DNA of 64,000 nt. It comes from Variovorax sp. SG517. GTDB taxonomy: Bacteria; Pseudomonadota; Gammaproteobacteria; Burkholderiales; Burkholderiaceae_C. Under the pieces are notes generated by a model. It was not told where the DNA came from. It made no database searches and saw only the letters and a list, made by a program, of their open reading frames with translations. Numbering within the stretch: the first letter of the stretch is position 1; every line of letters starts with the position of its first letter. The stretch lies in assembly GCF_013376045.1 (NCBI RefSeq), contig NZ_JABMJG010000002.1, positions 372,001 to 436,000 on the forward strand, given 5' to 3'. This document shows, one piece after another, positions 27,002 through 36,650 of the stretch. Made by a program: the position numbers and the translations under genes.

Positions 27002-28384
27002 GTGCCTCCGAAGACTGCTTTCTCCTCATCCTCCAACGCCGATCTGCAGCGTCGCAGTCGCCGCCATGTCTGGCATCCGTGCACGCAGAGCATCCGGCTC
27101 GAAGCGGTGCCGCCGCTGCCCATCGCGCGCGGCGAGGGCGTGTGGCTCTTCGACCAGGAGGGGCGGCGCTACATGGACGCCACCAGTTCGTGGTGGGTCA
27201 ACCTCTTCGGGCACGCGCATCCCGCGATCAACGACGCGCTGAAGCAGCAACTCGACACGCTGTCTCACGTGATGCTCGCCGGCTGCACGCACGCGCCGGC
27301 GGTGGAGCTGGCCGAGCGGCTTTCCGCGCTCACGGGCCAGGCGCTGGGCCACTGCTTCTATGCATCCGACGGCGCTTCGGCGGTGGAGATCGCGCTGAAG
27401 ATGAGCTTCCACTTCTGGCGCAATGCCGGCCGCGGAGGCAAGCGGCGCTTCGTCGCGCTGAAGCAGGGCTACCACGGCGAAACGCTGGGCGCACTGCACG
27501 TGACCGACGTGCCGGTGTTCCGCGACGCCTATGCGCCCTTGCTCGCGAACGCGCACCTTGTCGCCTCGCCAGATGCGCGCAACGCACTTGCGGGCGAGGA
27601 CGCGGCCGGCGTCGCACGTCGCGCTGCCGCCGAGCTCGAAGCCCTGCTGGCCGAACAGCACGACTCCATCGCCGCCGTCATCGTCGAGCCGCTGGTGCAG
27701 TGCGCCACCGGCATGGCGATGCACGACCCCGAATACCTGCGGCTCGCGCGTGCCCTGTGCGACCGCCACGGCGTGCACCTCATCGCCGACGAGATCGCCG
27801 TGGGCTGCGGGCGCACCGGCAGCTTCTTCGCCTGCGAGCAGGCCGGCATCTGGCCCGACTTCCTGTGCCTTTCGAAGGGCATCAGCGGCGGCTACCTGCC
27901 GCTCGCGCTGGTGATGACGCGCGACGCCGTCCACGACGCCTTCGTCGACGACGATGCGGCGCGCAGCTTCCTGCATTCGCATTCGTACACCGGCAACGCG
28001 CTGGCCTGCCGCGCGGCGCTGGCCACGCTAGACCTGTTCGAGTCGGAAGACGCGCTGCGACGCAACCTGGACCGCGCGGCGCGGCTGCTGCAGGGGCTGC
28101 GCGACGGACTCGAAGGCCAGCCCGTCGACCACCTGCGGCAGCGCGGAATGATCACCGCCTTCGACGTGCGCGCGCCGGGTGCGCGATTCGCCGAGCGATT
28201 CCATCTGGCCGCGCGCGCGCAAGGGCTGCTGATGCGGCCGATCGGCAACACCGTGTACCTGATGCCGCCCTATGCGATAGGCGACGGCGAGATCGACACG
28301 CTGGTCGACGGCGCGCTGGCCACCCTGAAGGCCACCATCGAGACGAGCCCGAAGGAAGGAGCCCGCGATGTCGTGCTTGCTTGA
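27002..28384 (+). CDS. bioA: Adenosylmethionine-8-amino-7-oxononanoate aminotransferase
   Basis: A 460-residue PLP-dependent class III aminotransferase that converts KAPA to DAPA using SAM as amino donor, the third step of biotin synthesis from pimeloyl thioester. Marks: HVWHPCTQ near the start, the substrate-side [14 protein letters not shown], Asp263 in [13 protein letters not shown] and the PLP lysine Lys292 in [12 protein letters not shown]. The GTG at 27002 follows AAAGGACTGCGCG and gives a length typical of BioA; longer in-frame starts reach to 26855. It overlaps bioF by 17 bases. Confidence 0.95.
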   Translation: MPPKTAFSSSSNADLQRRSRRHVWHPCTQSIRLEAVPPLPIARGEGVWLFDQEGRRYMDATSSWWVNLFGHAHPAINDALKQQLDTLSHVMLAGCTHAPAVELAERLSALTGQALGHCFYASDGASAVEIALKMSFHFWRNAGRGGKRRFVALKQGYHGETLGALHVTDVPVFRDAYAPLLANAHLVASPDARNALAGEDAAGVARRAAAELEALLAEQHDSIAAVIVEPLVQCATGMAMHDPEYLRLARALCDRHGVHLIADEIAVGCGRTGSFFACEQAGIWPDFLCLSKGISGGYLPLALVMTRDAVHDAFVDDDAARSFLHSHSYTGNALACRAALATLDLFESEDALRRNLDRAARLLQGLRDGLEGQPVDHLRQRGMITAFDVRAPGARFAERFHLAARAQGLLMRPIGNTVYLMPPYAIGDGEIDTLVDGALATLKATIETSPKEGARDVVLA

Positions 28385-29600
28385 TCGGCTTCAGGAAGAG
28401 ATCGATACGCTCGATGCCCTGTCGCTGCGCCGCAGGAGGCAGGTCGCCGAGACCGCCTGCGCGCCGCAGCAGACCCTCACGCTGGCCGGCGCCGCCGCGC
28501 CGCGCACCATGCTCGGCTTCAGCAGCAACGACTACCTCGGCCTCGCGGCGCACCCGGCGCTCGCGAAGGCGTGGGCCGAAGGCGCTGCGCTCTACGGCAC
28601 GGGCAGCGGCGGCTCGCACCTGATCCTCGGCCACTCGCGCGCCCACGAGCAGCTCGAGGAAAGGCTCGCGGAGTGGATGTCGCCCTTCATCCCGCAGGCG
28701 CGCAGCCTGTTCTTCTGCACCGGCTACATGGCCAATCTCGCGGTGCTGTCGGCGCTGGGCGGGTCGGATGCGGTCATCTTCTCGGAGTCGCTCAACCACG
28801 CCTCGCTGATCGACGGCGCGCGGCTGGCCAAGGCGCGCGTCGAGCGCTACCCGCACTGCGACGTGGCCGCGCTCGACGCGCAGCTTTCCAGCTGCGACGC
28901 CCCGGTGAAGATCATCGTGAGCGACGCCGTGTTCAGCATGGACGGCAACATCGCGCCGGTGGCCGGGCTGCTGGCGCTCGCCGAGCGGCACGACGCATGG
29001 CTGGTGATCGACGACGCGCACGGCTTCGGCGTGCTGGGCGCCACTGGGCGCGGCGTGCCCGAAGCCCTGGGCCTGTGCTCCGAGCGGCTGGTGCTGGTCG
29101 GCACGCTGGGCAAGGCGGCGGGCGTGTCGGGTGCCTTCGTGGCGGCGCACCGCACCGTCATCGACTACCTGGTGCAGCGCGCGCGGCCGTACATCTTCAC
29201 CACGGCCGCGCCGCCGGCGGTGGCGCATGCGCTGCTTGCGAGCCTGGCGCTGATCGGGGGCGAGGAGGGCGCGCAGCGCCGCGCCCAGCTGCTGGCGCGC
29301 ATCGCGCAGCTGCGCCGTGGGCTGAAGGCGGTGCTGCCGGCGGACGGCAGCGCATGGCTGGCCGATTCGCCCACCGCGATCCAGCCGCTGATCGTGGGCG
29401 ACAACGCGCGCGCGATGCGCATCATGGCGCAGCTCGATGGGCACGGCCTGCGCGTCGGAGCGATCCGCCCGCCCACCGTGCCGGCCGGCACCGCGCGGCT
29501 GCGCATCGCGTTGTCGGCCAGCCACGGCGAGGGCGACGTGGCGCGGCTGGTCGATGCATTGGGCGAGGCCCTGTCCCGGCCAGCGAAGGAAGCCGCATGA
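28368..29600 (+). CDS. bioF: 8-amino-7-oxononanoate synthase
   Basis: A 410-residue PLP enzyme of the alpha-oxoamine synthase family. It condenses pimeloyl-ACP/CoA with L-alanine to give KAPA. Marks: [23 protein letters not shown], the aspartate in [11 protein letters not shown] and the PLP lysine Lys249 in [11 protein letters not shown]. The start lies inside bioA and the stop overlaps bioD by 4 bases, so the three genes are one operon in the order A-F-D. Confidence 0.95.
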   Translation: MSCLLDRLQEEIDTLDALSLRRRRQVAETACAPQQTLTLAGAAAPRTMLGFSSNDYLGLAAHPALAKAWAEGAALYGTGSGGSHLILGHSRAHEQLEERLAEWMSPFIPQARSLFFCTGYMANLAVLSALGGSDAVIFSESLNHASLIDGARLAKARVERYPHCDVAALDAQLSSCDAPVKIIVSDAVFSMDGNIAPVAGLLALAERHDAWLVIDDAHGFGVLGATGRGVPEALGLCSERLVLVGTLGKAAGVSGAFVAAHRTVIDYLVQRARPYIFTTAAPPAVAHALLASLALIGGEEGAQRRAQLLARIAQLRRGLKAVLPADGSAWLADSPTAIQPLIVGDNARAMRIMAQLDGHGLRVGAIRPPTVPAGTARLRIALSASHGEGDVARLVDALGEALSRPAKEAA

Positions 29601-30343
29601 CGCAGCGGGCGTGGTTCGTGACGGGCACCGACACCGGCATCGGCAAGACGCTCGTCAGCAGCGCCATGCTGAGCCTGCTGGCCGGCTCGGGCCTGCGCGC
29701 GGTCGGCATGAAGCCGGTGGCGGCGGGGCTGGAAGAGACAGGCGGCGAATGGCGCAACGAGGACGTCGAGCAGCTTCGCGCCGCCGGCAACGTCGACGCC
29801 CCGCCGGCGCTGCGCTGCCAGTACCTGCTGCGCGCGCCGATGTCGCCGCACCTTGCTGCGCGGCAGGAAGACGTTCGCATCGAGCTGCAGCCGATGCTCT
29901 CGGCTTTCGACGAGCTTTCGGCGCGTGCCGATGCCGTGGTGGTGGAAGGCGTGGGCGGCTTCTGCGTGCCTTTCTGCGACGACCTCGACAGCGCCGACTT
30001 GGCCGTGGCGCTGGGCCTGCCGGTGATACTGGTGGTCGGCCTGAGGCTGGGCTGTCTCAACCATGCGCTGCTGAGCGCCGAGGCCATCCGCGCGCGCGGC
30101 CTGGTGCTGGCGGGCTGGGTGGCGAGCATGGTCGATCCGTCGATGCTCGCGCCGCAGGCCAACCTGCAGACGCTGCGCGCGCGGCTCGGCGCGCCGTTGT
30201 TGGGCATCGTGCCGCACCTGGCGCAGCCCGATGCGGCCAGCGCGGCCCGCCACATCGACCTGCGCGCGCTGCGGGCGACGGCGGCCCATGCCGCGCGCCA
30301 CGACGCATCGCTGCAGGCGGCGGCTTCAGCCGCGCCGGCCTGA
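29597..30343 (+). CDS. bioD: ATP-dependent dethiobiotin synthetase
   Basis: A 248-residue dethiobiotin synthetase, which closes the ureido ring of dethiobiotin from DAPA, CO2 and ATP. The P-loop GTDTGIGKT is at residues 10-18, the substrate lysine region GMKPVAAG follows, and [11 protein letters not shown] matches the second nucleotide-contacting loop. The ATG at 29597 overlaps the bioF stop. No bioB lies in the window, so the last biotin step must be coded elsewhere. The 3' end overlaps the convergent aldo/keto reductase gene by 18 bases. Confidence 0.95.
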   Translation: MTQRAWFVTGTDTGIGKTLVSSAMLSLLAGSGLRAVGMKPVAAGLEETGGEWRNEDVEQLRAAGNVDAPPALRCQYLLRAPMSPHLAARQEDVRIELQPMLSAFDELSARADAVVVEGVGGFCVPFCDDLDSADLAVALGLPVILVVGLRLGCLNHALLSAEAIRARGLVLAGWVASMVDPSMLAPQANLQTLRARLGAPLLGIVPHLAQPDAASAARHIDLRALRATAAHAARHDASLQAAASAAPA

Positions 30344-31378
30344 CTCTTCCAGCCGCTTGCCGCGCACGCCGCCCTGGCGCTCCAGCATCCAGCCCGGGTA
30401 CTCGGCCGGCAGCGCGCTCACCTTGTCGAGCGTGGCGAGCTCGTCGGCCGTGAGCTTGATCGCGGTGGCCGCGATGTTGTCGTCCAACTGCTCGGCGCGC
30501 TTGGCGCCGATGATCACGCTGGTCACCACCTGCTGGTGCAACAGCCACGCCAGCGCGATCTGCGCGACCGAAACGCCGCGCGACTCGGCCAGTCCGCGCA
30601 TCACGTCGATGCAGTCGTAGGCACGCTCGACGTTCACCGGAGGAAAGTCGAAGGTGGTGCGGCGGCTGCCTTTCTCTGCCTCGGTGTTGCGGCCGTACTT
30701 GCCGCTGAGCAGGCCGCCGGCCAGCGGGCTCCACACCATCAGGCCGACGCTCTCGCTGCGCAGCAGCGGCACAAGCTCGCGCTCCAGGTCGCGCCCGGCG
30801 ATGGTGTAGTAGGCCTGCAGCGACTCGAAACGCGCCAGCCGGTCGCGTTCGGCGATACCCAGCGCCTTGGCGATCTGCCAGGCGGCCCAGTTCGATACGC
30901 CCACGTAGCGCACGTGGCCTTGCCGCACCAGGTTGTCGAGTGCGTGTACCGTCTCCTCGATGGGCGTGACGGGGTCGAAGCCGTGGATCTGGTAGAGGTC
31001 GATGTGGTCGAGCTGCAGGCGCCGCAAGCTGGCCTTCACGCCGTCCATGATGTGAAAACGCGAGGCGCCGGCGGAGTTGACGCCCTTGCTGCCGGTTTCG
31101 CCCAGCACCTTGGTGGCCAGCACGAAGCTGTCGCGTGGCAGCTTGAGGTTCTTTAGCGCCTGGCCGGTGATCACTTCAGACTGGCCTTCGGAGTACACGT
31201 CGGCCGTGTCGATGAAGTTGATGCCGGCGTCCAGCGCACGGCCGATCAGCCCTTCGGCCTCGGACTGCTGCAGGTTGCCGATCTGGCCCCAGATGCCGGA
31301 GGAGCCGCCGAAGGTCATGGTGCCGAGGCACAGTTCGGAGACGAAAAGGCCGGTGCGGCCGAATTTGCGGTATTGCAT
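30326..31378 (-). CDS. Aldo/keto reductase
   Basis: A 350-residue NADP-dependent oxidoreductase of the aldo/keto reductase superfamily (YajO/PhlB-like branch). The catalytic tetrad is present: Asp and Tyr in DTADVYSEG, Lys in ATKVLG and His in YQIHGFD. The nucleotide site is in [15 protein letters not shown]. The ATG at 31378 begins [21 protein letters not shown], as usual for the family. It is divergent from an AraC-type regulator across 261 bases, so that regulator probably controls it. Its substrate is unknown, but reactive aldehydes are common for such pairs. Confidence 0.9.
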   Translation of the reverse strand: MQYRKFGRTGLFVSELCLGTMTFGGSSGIWGQIGNLQQSEAEGLIGRALDAGINFIDTADVYSEGQSEVITGQALKNLKLPRDSFVLATKVLGETGSKGVNSAGASRFHIMDGVKASLRRLQLDHIDLYQIHGFDPVTPIEETVHALDNLVRQGHVRYVGVSNWAAWQIAKALGIAERDRLARFESLQAYYTIAGRDLERELVPLLRSESVGLMVWSPLAGGLLSGKYGRNTEAEKGSRRTTFDFPPVNVERAYDCIDVMRGLAESRGVSVAQIALAWLLHQQVVTSVIIGAKRAEQLDDNIAATAIKLTADELATLDKVSALPAEYPGWMLERQGGVRGKRLEESGRRG

Positions 31379-31639
31379 GGAGAGATGTTCCTTTGCGATG
31401 GAGGCGTCCGCGCCCGGGTCCGGGAGATGCCGGTGGAACGCGGCGGGCCTGAAAAAGTATCCTGCCGGCGGCCGGCTCCCGACGCGCGCGTTCCTGCAAA
31501 GGTCTTGCCTATTTCTCCAGACCTCCTGCACGGCGCGTGCGAAGTCACGGGAGCGGCGCTAAGCTCCGAACTGCTCATTCCTCCATGGTGGCCATGCCCT
31601 TGCCGGTCAGTGGCCGCCCTCGTGACAAGGCTTTCGAAC

Positions 31640-32632
31640 ATGTCCGACGAAACACCCGAAATCGCAACCGCCATCGCCCAGCCGATGCCGCTGGAACCCG
31701 AACTCGAAGAGGCCCGCAAGGAACTGGTGGCGCTCATCGAGCACATCACCGGCGGCCAGGAAGGCACGGTCGTCACCGCCGTGCCCGGCCTGCAGGTGTT
31801 CTGCATCCGCAAGCCCGAAGGGCCCAAGCATGGCTTCGCGTCCCCGGCGCTGGGGCTGATCGCGCAGGGCTCCAAGCGCATCATCGTGGGCGACGACATC
31901 TATGTGTACGACCCGATGCACTACCTCGTGACCTCCGTGGACCTGCCCGTGTGCGGCCAGGTGTGCGTGAAGAGCGAGGACGAGCCCTACCTGGGCGTGC
32001 GGCTGGAGCTGGCCCTCGACGAGATCGGCGATCTCATCGGCGACGAGAAGCTGCCTGCCAAGGCCAACGCGCCGGCCTCGCGCGGCATGTACGTCAACCG
32101 CATCGCCATGCCGGTGCTGGAGCCGGTGCTGCGCCTGCTGCGGCTGCTCGACACGCCGGAAGACGTGCCCATCGTGGCGCCGCTCATCAAGCGCGAGATC
32201 ATGTACCGTCTGCTGGTCAACGGCGAGGGCGCGCGGCTGCGGCAGATTGCGCTGCAGGACAGCCACACGCAGCGCATCACCAAGGCCATCAGCGCGCTGC
32301 GCATGAACTACGCCCAGTCGCTGCGCGTGGAAGACATGGCGCGCGCGGTGCACATGAGCGTGTCGTCGTTCCACCATCACTTCAAGGCCGTGACCGCGAT
32401 GAGCCCGCTGCAGTACCAGAAGCAGCTGCGCCTGCAGGAGGCGCGCCGGCAGATGCTGATCGCGGGCGCCGACGTGGCGACCGCCGCGCACAGCGTGGGC
32501 TACGAGAGCACCTCGCAGTTCGCGCGCGAATACGGCCGCATGTTCGGAGCACCGCCGCTGCGCGACAAGCGCCGCTGGCTGGGCGAGGCGGGCAACGACG
32601 CGATGGGGGCGGCATCGATGGAGGCCGCGTGA
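31640..32632 (+). CDS. AraC-family regulator (AraC_N + HTH_18)
   Basis: A 330-residue transcription regulator. Residues about 45-195 match the AraC_N (PF06719) sensor domain (SPALGLIAQGSKRIIVGDDIYVYDPMHYLVTSVDLPV), and residues about 225-315 hold the double helix-turn-helix (AISALRMNYAQSLRVEDMARAVHMSVSSFHHHFKAVTAMSPLQYQK and VATAAHSVGYESTSQFAREYGRMFG). This subfamily nearly always sits beside, and activates, an oxidoreductase; here the aldo/keto reductase is divergent. ATG at 31640; longer in-frame starts run back to 31373 but overlap the promoter region. Confidence 0.9.
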   Translation: MSDETPEIATAIAQPMPLEPELEEARKELVALIEHITGGQEGTVVTAVPGLQVFCIRKPEGPKHGFASPALGLIAQGSKRIIVGDDIYVYDPMHYLVTSVDLPVCGQVCVKSEDEPYLGVRLELALDEIGDLIGDEKLPAKANAPASRGMYVNRIAMPVLEPVLRLLRLLDTPEDVPIVAPLIKREIMYRLLVNGEGARLRQIALQDSHTQRITKAISALRMNYAQSLRVEDMARAVHMSVSSFHHHFKAVTAMSPLQYQKQLRLQEARRQMLIAGADVATAAHSVGYESTSQFAREYGRMFGAPPLRDKRRWLGEAGNDAMGAASMEAA

Positions 32633-32668
32633 GCATGCCGGCACAGCAAGCCGAAGGAGCCGGCCCGC

Positions 32669-33598
32669 GTGGCTGAATCGAAGATCGCCATCTACGGCGC
32701 CATTGGCGCCAACGTGGCGATCGCGGCCACCAAGTTCGTCGTCGCGGGCGTCACCGGCAGCTCGGCCATGCTGTCGGAAGGCGTGCACTCGGCCGTGGAC
32801 ACCTTCAACGGCGTGCTGCTGCTGGTGGGCCTGCACCTGAGCAAGCGGCCCGCGACGGCCGAGCATCCGTTCGGGCACGGCAAGGAGCTCTACTTCTGGA
32901 GCCTGATCGTCGCGGTGCTGATCTTCGGCCTGGGCGGCGGCGTGTCGTTCTACGAAGGCGTGCAGCACATCCGCCAGCCGGAGCCGATGCGCGATCCGTT
33001 CTGGAACTACGTCGTGCTGGCCGCGGCGGCGCTCTTCGAGGGCACGAGCTTCCTGATCGCGCTCAGGCAGTTCCGCGCGCAGGCACGCGGATTGCCCTTC
33101 TGGCAGGCGCTCGACCGCAGCAAGGACCCGACCACCTACACCGTGCTGGCGGAAGATTCGGCCGCGCTGGTGGGCCTGGCGGTCGCCGCGCTCGGCATCT
33201 ACCTGAGCCATGCGCTGAACATGCCCGAACTCGACGGCGTGGCCTCCGTGATCATCGGCGTGCTGCTGGCCGGCGTGGCGGTGGTGCTGGTCGCGCAGGC
33301 GCGCGGGCTGCTGATCGGGGAGGGCATCCGCCCCGAGACCGCCCGCGCCATCCGCGCGATGGCCATGGAGCAGGAATGCGTGGAGGAGGTGGGGCACATC
33401 CTCTCGATGTACATCGGCCCCGACGAGGTGCTCGTGATCGTCGACGTCAACTTCAAGGACGACACGCCCACCGGCGAAGCGGCCGATGCCATCGCGGCCA
33501 TCGAGAAGCAGGCGCGTGCGCGGTTCCCGATGATCAGGCGGATCTTCATCGAGGCGAGCGAGGCGCCCGTTCCGGGGAAGGCGAGCGACGCCTTGTAG
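32669..33598 (+). CDS. Cation diffusion facilitator (CDF) metal efflux protein
   Basis: A 309-residue inner-membrane CDF transporter with about six membrane helices and a C-terminal cytoplasmic domain (about 215-300). The metal site is seen in helix 2 (SEGVHSAVDTFN: His-x3-Asp) and helix 5 (EDSAALVGL, Glu/Asp). HPFGHGKELYFW after helix 2 is a family hallmark. It should expel Zn, Fe, Co or Mn in exchange for protons. GTG start at 32669, 36 bases after the AraC gene; it might share its transcript, although its role does not obviously relate to it. Confidence 0.9.
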   Translation: MAESKIAIYGAIGANVAIAATKFVVAGVTGSSAMLSEGVHSAVDTFNGVLLLVGLHLSKRPATAEHPFGHGKELYFWSLIVAVLIFGLGGGVSFYEGVQHIRQPEPMRDPFWNYVVLAAAALFEGTSFLIALRQFRAQARGLPFWQALDRSKDPTTYTVLAEDSAALVGLAVAALGIYLSHALNMPELDGVASVIIGVLLAGVAVVLVAQARGLLIGEGIRPETARAIRAMAMEQECVEEVGHILSMYIGPDEVLVIVDVNFKDDTPTGEAADAIAAIEKQARARFPMIRRIFIEASEAPVPGKASDAL

Positions 33599-33723
33599 CA
33601 CTTGCTGCGATTTCTTGCGTCGTCCCGGCCATGCAGGCTTCGCCGAACTTCGCTATCGTTTTGCCCGCTGCAGCAACCCGCCCGCCCCTTCGGGCGGGAG
33701 AACTCAACAATACGGAGAAATGC

Positions 33724-34956
33724 ATGCTTTGGGAAAAGAAGCTGGCGCAGTGGAGCGCCGGTGTCCGCGAACGCGCCAACCTGCCGGCGCGGCTCACGCT
33801 GTGGGATGGCCAGTCCTTCGACTTCGGCACCTTCAGCGGGCCCGCGGTGACGCTGCACGTGAAGTCGCCGGCCGCGCTGTCGCTGATGCTGCAGCCCACC
33901 CTCGACAACCTGGGCGAGGCCTACGTCAAGAGCAAGATCGACATCGAGGGCAAGCTCAGCGACGTGATCGACATCGCCTACGGCCTGGCCAGGACGTCGA
34001 TGGACAAGCCCGGCGGCGCGCTGCAGAACATGGCGCGCTACTTCACGCACACCAAGTCCTCGGACAAGAAGTCCATCCAGTATCACTACGACGTTTCCAA
34101 CGAGTTCTACCAGCTGTGGCTCGACCCGAACATGGTGTACTCGTGCGCCTACTTCGAGAACGGCGATGAAGACCTCGCCACCGCGCAGCTCAAGAAGATC
34201 GACCACATCCTCACCAAGATCGAGCTGAAGCCGGGCCAGACGCTGCTGGACATCGGCTGCGGCTGGGGCGCGCTGGTGATCCGCGCGGCGCAGAAGTTCG
34301 GCGCGCGCTGCGTGGGCGTGACGCTCTCGCAGAACCAGTTCGACCTCGCGACCGAGCGTGTGAAGGCCGCGGGCCTGCAGGACCGCATCGAGATCCGCCT
34401 GCAGGACTACCGCGACGTGACCGGCCAGTTCGACCGCATCACCAGCGTCGGCATGTTCGAGCACGTGGGCCGAAAGAACCTGCCCGACTACTTCAGGCGC
34501 GTGCAGCAGCTGCTGGCGGACGACGGCGTGGTGATGAACCACGGCATCACCTCGTCCGACCCCGAAGGCGGTGGCGTGTCGTACGGCGGCGGCGACTTCA
34601 TCGACCGCTACGTGTTCCCCAACGGCGAGCTGCCGCACATCAGCCTTGCGCTGCAGGCCATGCAGCAGGGCGGGCTCGAGGCTTTCGACGTGGAGAACCT
34701 GCGCCGCCACTATGCGCAGACGCTGCGCTTCTGGAGCGACGCCTACGAGGCCAACAGCGAGAAGGCGCGCGCGCTGGTAGACGAAGAGAAGTTCCGCATC
34801 TGGCGCGTGTACCTCGCGGGCTGCGCCTATGCCTTCGAGAACGACGACGTGGCGATCTACCAGATCGTCGGGCGCAAGGCGGGGAGGCCGGCGAAGACGC
34901 TGCCCTGGTCGCGCCGCTACATCTACGACGGCACTTCGGCGCTGAACGCCGGGTGA
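33724..34956 (+). CDS. cfa: Cyclopropane-fatty-acyl-phospholipid synthase
   Basis: A 410-residue SAM-dependent enzyme that adds a methylene group across the double bond of unsaturated acyl chains in membrane phospholipids. The N-terminal third is the lipid-binding domain; the SAM motif LDIGCGWGALVIRAA is at about residue 180, followed by GVTLSQNQ, the catalytic region MFEHVG and YVFPNGELP. HYDVSNEFYQLWLD is a family signature. ATG at 33724 follows TACGGAGAAATGC (ribosome site). The leader has a 7-bp hairpin, CCCGCCC/GGGCGGG (33681-33698), with no T-run. A second hairpin lies just after the stop. Confidence 0.93.
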   Translation: MLWEKKLAQWSAGVRERANLPARLTLWDGQSFDFGTFSGPAVTLHVKSPAALSLMLQPTLDNLGEAYVKSKIDIEGKLSDVIDIAYGLARTSMDKPGGALQNMARYFTHTKSSDKKSIQYHYDVSNEFYQLWLDPNMVYSCAYFENGDEDLATAQLKKIDHILTKIELKPGQTLLDIGCGWGALVIRAAQKFGARCVGVTLSQNQFDLATERVKAAGLQDRIEIRLQDYRDVTGQFDRITSVGMFEHVGRKNLPDYFRRVQQLLADDGVVMNHGITSSDPEGGGVSYGGGDFIDRYVFPNGELPHISLALQAMQQGGLEAFDVENLRRHYAQTLRFWSDAYEANSEKARALVDEEKFRIWRVYLAGCAYAFENDDVAIYQIVGRKAGRPAKTLPWSRRYIYDGTSALNAG

Positions 34957-34964
34957 GCGCGGAC

Positions 34965-34990
34965 GGCTCGGGCACCCGAGAGCCCGAGCC
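34965..34990 (+). terminator. Hairpin after cfa (weak terminator candidate)
   Basis: GGCTCGGG at 34965-34972 and CCCGAGCC at 34983-34990 form a perfect 8-bp stem with a 10-base loop. There is no T-run, so termination would have to be Rho-dependent or partial. Confidence 0.45.
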
Positions 34991-35029
34991 GGCGACAGGG
35001 GCTCATGCCGTCTATAGCATGCACGGCTC

Positions 35030-36523
35030 ATGACCTCCACGACCCCCAGAACAACAAGCCGCCCACTGGTCATCGCCTCGATCATGGCCTCCATGGCGAT
35101 GGTGGCCATAGAAGCCACGATCGTCTCCACCGTGATGCCGCAGATCGCCTCCGAGCTGGGCGGGCTGCATCTCTACAGCTGGGTGTTCGCCTCCTTCCTG
35201 CTGGCGCAGACCGCGATGACGGTCGTGTTCGGCAAGCTGTCCGACCTCTACGGCCGCAAGCCCATCATGTTCGTGGGCATCGCGGTCTTCGTCATCGGCT
35301 CGGTGCTCGCGGGCTTCTCGTGGTCGATGCCGGCCATGATCTGCTTCCGGCTCATACAGGGCATCGGCGCGGGCGCGATCCAGCCGGTGGCGCTCACCAT
35401 CGTGGGCGACCTCTACCCGGTGCGCGAGCGCGGCAAGGTGCAGGGCTGGCTCGCGAGCGTGTGGGCGGTGTCGGCGGTGGTGGGGCCGATGATCGGCGCG
35501 CTCATCGTGCAGAAGCTCTCGTGGGCGTGGATCTTCTGGGTCAATGTGCCGATCGGGCTGGCGGCTGCTGTCGGCTTCTGGCTCTTCCTGCACGAGGCGC
35601 CCGCGGTGCGGCGCTCTTCCATCGACATCGTCGGGGCGGTGCTCTTCACCATCGGCATCGCGGCGCTGATGATCGCGCTCACCGAATTCGGCGTGGGCAA
35701 CTCGGGCGTGGCGCTCGCGTGGGCCGCGCTCTTCGCGGTCACGCTGGTGCTTTTCATCGCGCAGGAGCGCCGCGCGGCCGACCCGATGGTGTCGCTGCGC
35801 CTGTGGGGCGCGCGGATGATCGCCATCGTCAACGGCGCGGCCATGCTCGCCGGCATGGTGCTGATCGGCATCACCACCTTCCTGCCGATGTACGTGCAGG
35901 TGGTGCTGGAGCGCTCCTCGGTCACGGCCGGCCTCACGCTCACGATGGTGATGCTGGGCTGGCCCATCGGCGCGACGCTGACCTCGCGCACCTTCCATCG
36001 CATCGGCCTGTGGCGCATGGTGGTGGCCGGCGCGGCGCTGATTCCTGTGGGCGCCTCGACGTTCGTGCTGCTGGGTGCCGGCAGCTCGCCTGTGCTTCCT
36101 GCGATCGGCTCCTTCATCATCGGCCTGGGCATGGGCGTGATGAGCCTGAGCTCGCTCATCCTCATCCAGGAGGGTGTCGACCTTGCGCAGCGCGGCGTCG
36201 CCACCGCATCGAACGTGTTCTCGCGCAACCTCGGCAGCGCGCTGGGCGCGGCCTTCTTCGGGGCGGTCTTCAACTTCGGGCTGACCCACAGCGATGGCCG
36301 GCCGATGTTCTCCGACGAGCAGCTGCGCATGCTGCTGCAGGGCATGCACGGCTCCGTCGCGGGCGACTCGGCCATCCGCCTGGCACTGGGCGGATCGCTG
36401 CACCTCACCTTCGTGGCGATGTTGGTCGTGAGCCTCGGCGTGATCGCGCTGGCCTTGCTGCTGCCCAGGGAAGGGCTGGTGGAGAGCAGGGCGGTGGCAG
36501 CCGGGGAAGCCGCGCCGAAGTAG
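35030..36523 (+). CDS. MFS drug/proton antiporter, DHA2 (14-TM) type
   Basis: A 497-residue inner-membrane transporter. The motif A loop GKLSDLYGRKPIM follows helix 2, and motif C (GWLASVWAVSAVVGPMIGA) is at helix 5, both typical of drug:H+ antiporters; the length and the number of hydrophobic stretches suit the 14-helix EmrB/QacA class. It starts ATG at 35030 and has no clear ribosome site; a TATAGC element at 35012-35017 lies only 13 bases upstream, so the transcript may be nearly leaderless (inference). No regulator is adjacent. Substrate unknown. Confidence 0.88.
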   Translation: MTSTTPRTTSRPLVIASIMASMAMVAIEATIVSTVMPQIASELGGLHLYSWVFASFLLAQTAMTVVFGKLSDLYGRKPIMFVGIAVFVIGSVLAGFSWSMPAMICFRLIQGIGAGAIQPVALTIVGDLYPVRERGKVQGWLASVWAVSAVVGPMIGALIVQKLSWAWIFWVNVPIGLAAAVGFWLFLHEAPAVRRSSIDIVGAVLFTIGIAALMIALTEFGVGNSGVALAWAALFAVTLVLFIAQERRAADPMVSLRLWGARMIAIVNGAAMLAGMVLIGITTFLPMYVQVVLERSSVTAGLTLTMVMLGWPIGATLTSRTFHRIGLWRMVVAGAALIPVGASTFVLLGAGSSPVLPAIGSFIIGLGMGVMSLSSLILIQEGVDLAQRGVATASNVFSRNLGSALGAAFFGAVFNFGLTHSDGRPMFSDEQLRMLLQGMHGSVAGDSAIRLALGGSLHLTFVAMLVVSLGVIALALLLPREGLVESRAVAAGEAAPK

Positions 36524-36650
36524 CCCGCCTCGGGCGGAGGCGGCATTCTGCCCGCACGCACGAACCGCATATCGATTCGCGCTTTCCTTCTTTGTGCGCC
36601 TGCGCAGCCGTTGATACGGTCTCGCTCTTTGCACTGCGAGGCGATCGACC

